Origin: Acidimicrobiales bacterium | GTDB taxonomy: Bacteria > Actinomycetota > Acidimicrobiia > Acidimicrobiales > JAKAVM01 | Length of the DNA: 6,253 nt | Direction: 5' to 3' | Assembly: GCA_027451785.1 (NCBI GenBank) | Contig: DAIDIS010000067.1 | Span: 1 to 6,253 of the forward strand | Part shown: positions 5,557-6,253 of the stretch, in pieces | How positions within the stretch are numbered: position 1 is the stretch's first letter | Layout of the letters: the number at the start of each line of letters is the position of its first letter | The notes under the pieces: model-generated | The model's input: only the letters and a program-made list of their open reading frames with translations | What the model was told of the DNA's origin: nothing | Databases searched by the model: none | Translations under genes and position numbers: made by a program

Positions 5557-6253
5557 TCAACTGAAGATGCTGCGGTCCGCAGCGATTAGCCCCAATTGAG
5601 TTGCCCCCCCATTGTCCTTACCGCCGTTATCGCCGACGAGGCCAAGAGGAAGCTTCAGCCCAAGGTGAGACCATGCAGATGGAGTTGCCACGCGGCCCCT
5701 TTGCGTCCGAACAATCAACCCAAGTTGCAATAGAAAGGGTTCATACATGTCCTCGACCGTCTCCCTTTCTTCACCGACGGCAATTGCAAGCGTCGAAAGG
5801 CCGACAGGGTGCCCTTCATAGGAGTTGCAAAGACAAGAAAGGATCGCTCGGTCGACCTTGTCCAGCCCAAGCTCGTCGATCCCAAACAATTCCAGTCCAA
5901 GCCTCGCTGTTTCAATGTCTACGACTCCATTCGCCCTGACCTGCGCGTAGTCTCTGACTCGTCGCAAAAGTCGGTTCGCAATCCTCGGCGTCCCCCTTGA
6001 ACGCCTGGCAATCTCAGAGCATCCCCCGGGCTCGATTTCGGCACTCATGATCGTTGCCGATCTCGAAACAATCTCTTCAAGCTCAACTGGACTGTAGTAG
6101 TCCAATCTGGCTACGAACCCGAATCGGTCACGCAGTGGACCGGTAACCAAACCTGACCTGGTCGTGGCACCTACAAGCGTAAACTTCGGGAGCTCAAGGC
6201 GAACTGATTTCGAACCGGGTCCTTTCCCGATGACAATGTCGAGCTTGTTGTCC
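5557..6253 (-). CDS. ruvB: RuvB, Holliday-junction branch-migration ATPase (5' end outside window)
   Basis: The last 231 residues of RuvB are present; the frame is open to the window edge. The missing part holds Walker A and Walker B. Visible in order: DNKLDIVIGKGPGSKSVRLE, typical of the AAA+ core; the sensor I segment GATTRSG (28-34); the arginine-finger segment PLRDRFG (39-45); the sensor II segment SRGTPRIANRLLRRVRD (85-101); and the winged-helix domain with LGLIVRTQRGRVATPSAWSHLGL (177-199). RuvB hexamers drive branch migration with RuvA during recombinational repair. The TTG about 100 bp inside the window edge is internal, not a start. The C terminus carries a roughly 30-residue tail with Gly/Asn/Lys repeats beyond the usual end. 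The next gene downstream is unrelated, so this is probably the 3' end of a ruv operon. Confidence 0.97.
   Translation of the reverse strand, partial: DNKLDIVIGKGPGSKSVRLELPKFTLVGATTRSGLVTGPLRDRFGFVARLDYYSPVELEEIVSRSATIMSAEIEPGGCSEIARRSRGTPRIANRLLRRVRDYAQVRANGVVDIETARLGLELFGIDELGLDKVDRAILSCLCNSYEGHPVGLSTLAIAVGEERETVEDMYEPFLLQLGLIVRTQRGRVATPSAWSHLGLKLPLGLVGDNGGKDNGGATQLGLIAADRSIFS

Overview
The window carries six protein-coding genes, all on the minus strand. G+C is moderate (mid-50s per cent by eye) and translational coupling is present. The organism is most likely an actinobacterium. The strongest pointer is the Rrf2 regulator, whose cysteine-less C-terminal half (a VRG.RPE...Y.GAA...VWVAVRASLR pattern) I associate with actinobacterial members. 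A lipid-transfer-protein/DUF35/acyl-CoA synthetase cluster, typical of actinobacterial lipid and steroid catabolism, agrees with this. Moderate G+C would fit an acidimicrobial lineage better than mycobacteria or streptomycetes, but that is inference.

Layout, read from high to low coordinates in the direction of transcription: (1) 6253-5557, the C-terminal two thirds of RuvB, the Holliday-junction branch-migration ATPase, cut by the window edge. (2) 5556-5399, a 158-bp intergenic region with a good promoter candidate and a dense cluster of operator-like repeats. (3) 5398-4014, a probable two-gene operon of a TauE/SafE permease and, 23 bp downstream, a cysteine-free Rrf2 repressor that may control the operon. 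(4) 4013-3844, a second intergenic region with a direct repeat and an inverted repeat but no clear promoter. (5) 3843-211, a three-gene catabolic operon: an ANL-type acyl-CoA synthetase homologue, a DUF35 zinc-ribbon/OB-fold protein, and a thiolase-fold Ltp2-like protein. The last two overlap by 4 bp (ATGA). (6) 210-1, no convincing gene, but a perfect 9-bp inverted repeat lies downstream of the operon.

Functionally, the permease/Rrf2 pair looks like a self-regulated sulfur-anion export unit. In the second operon the DUF35 and Ltp2-like proteins probably form a complex. Such pairs act as retro-aldolases on acyl-CoA intermediates in steroid side-chain breakdown, and the absence of the thiolase nucleophile cysteine here supports lyase rather than thiolase chemistry. 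The associated acyl-CoA synthetase homologue is the oddest gene: it aligns along the whole ANL fold, but its ATP-binding P-loop, its YGxTE motif and its TGD motif are all altered while the reading frame is intact. It may be a neofunctionalised or inactive ANL protein rather than a normal CoA ligase. I found no CRISPR array, transposon, tRNA or rRNA.
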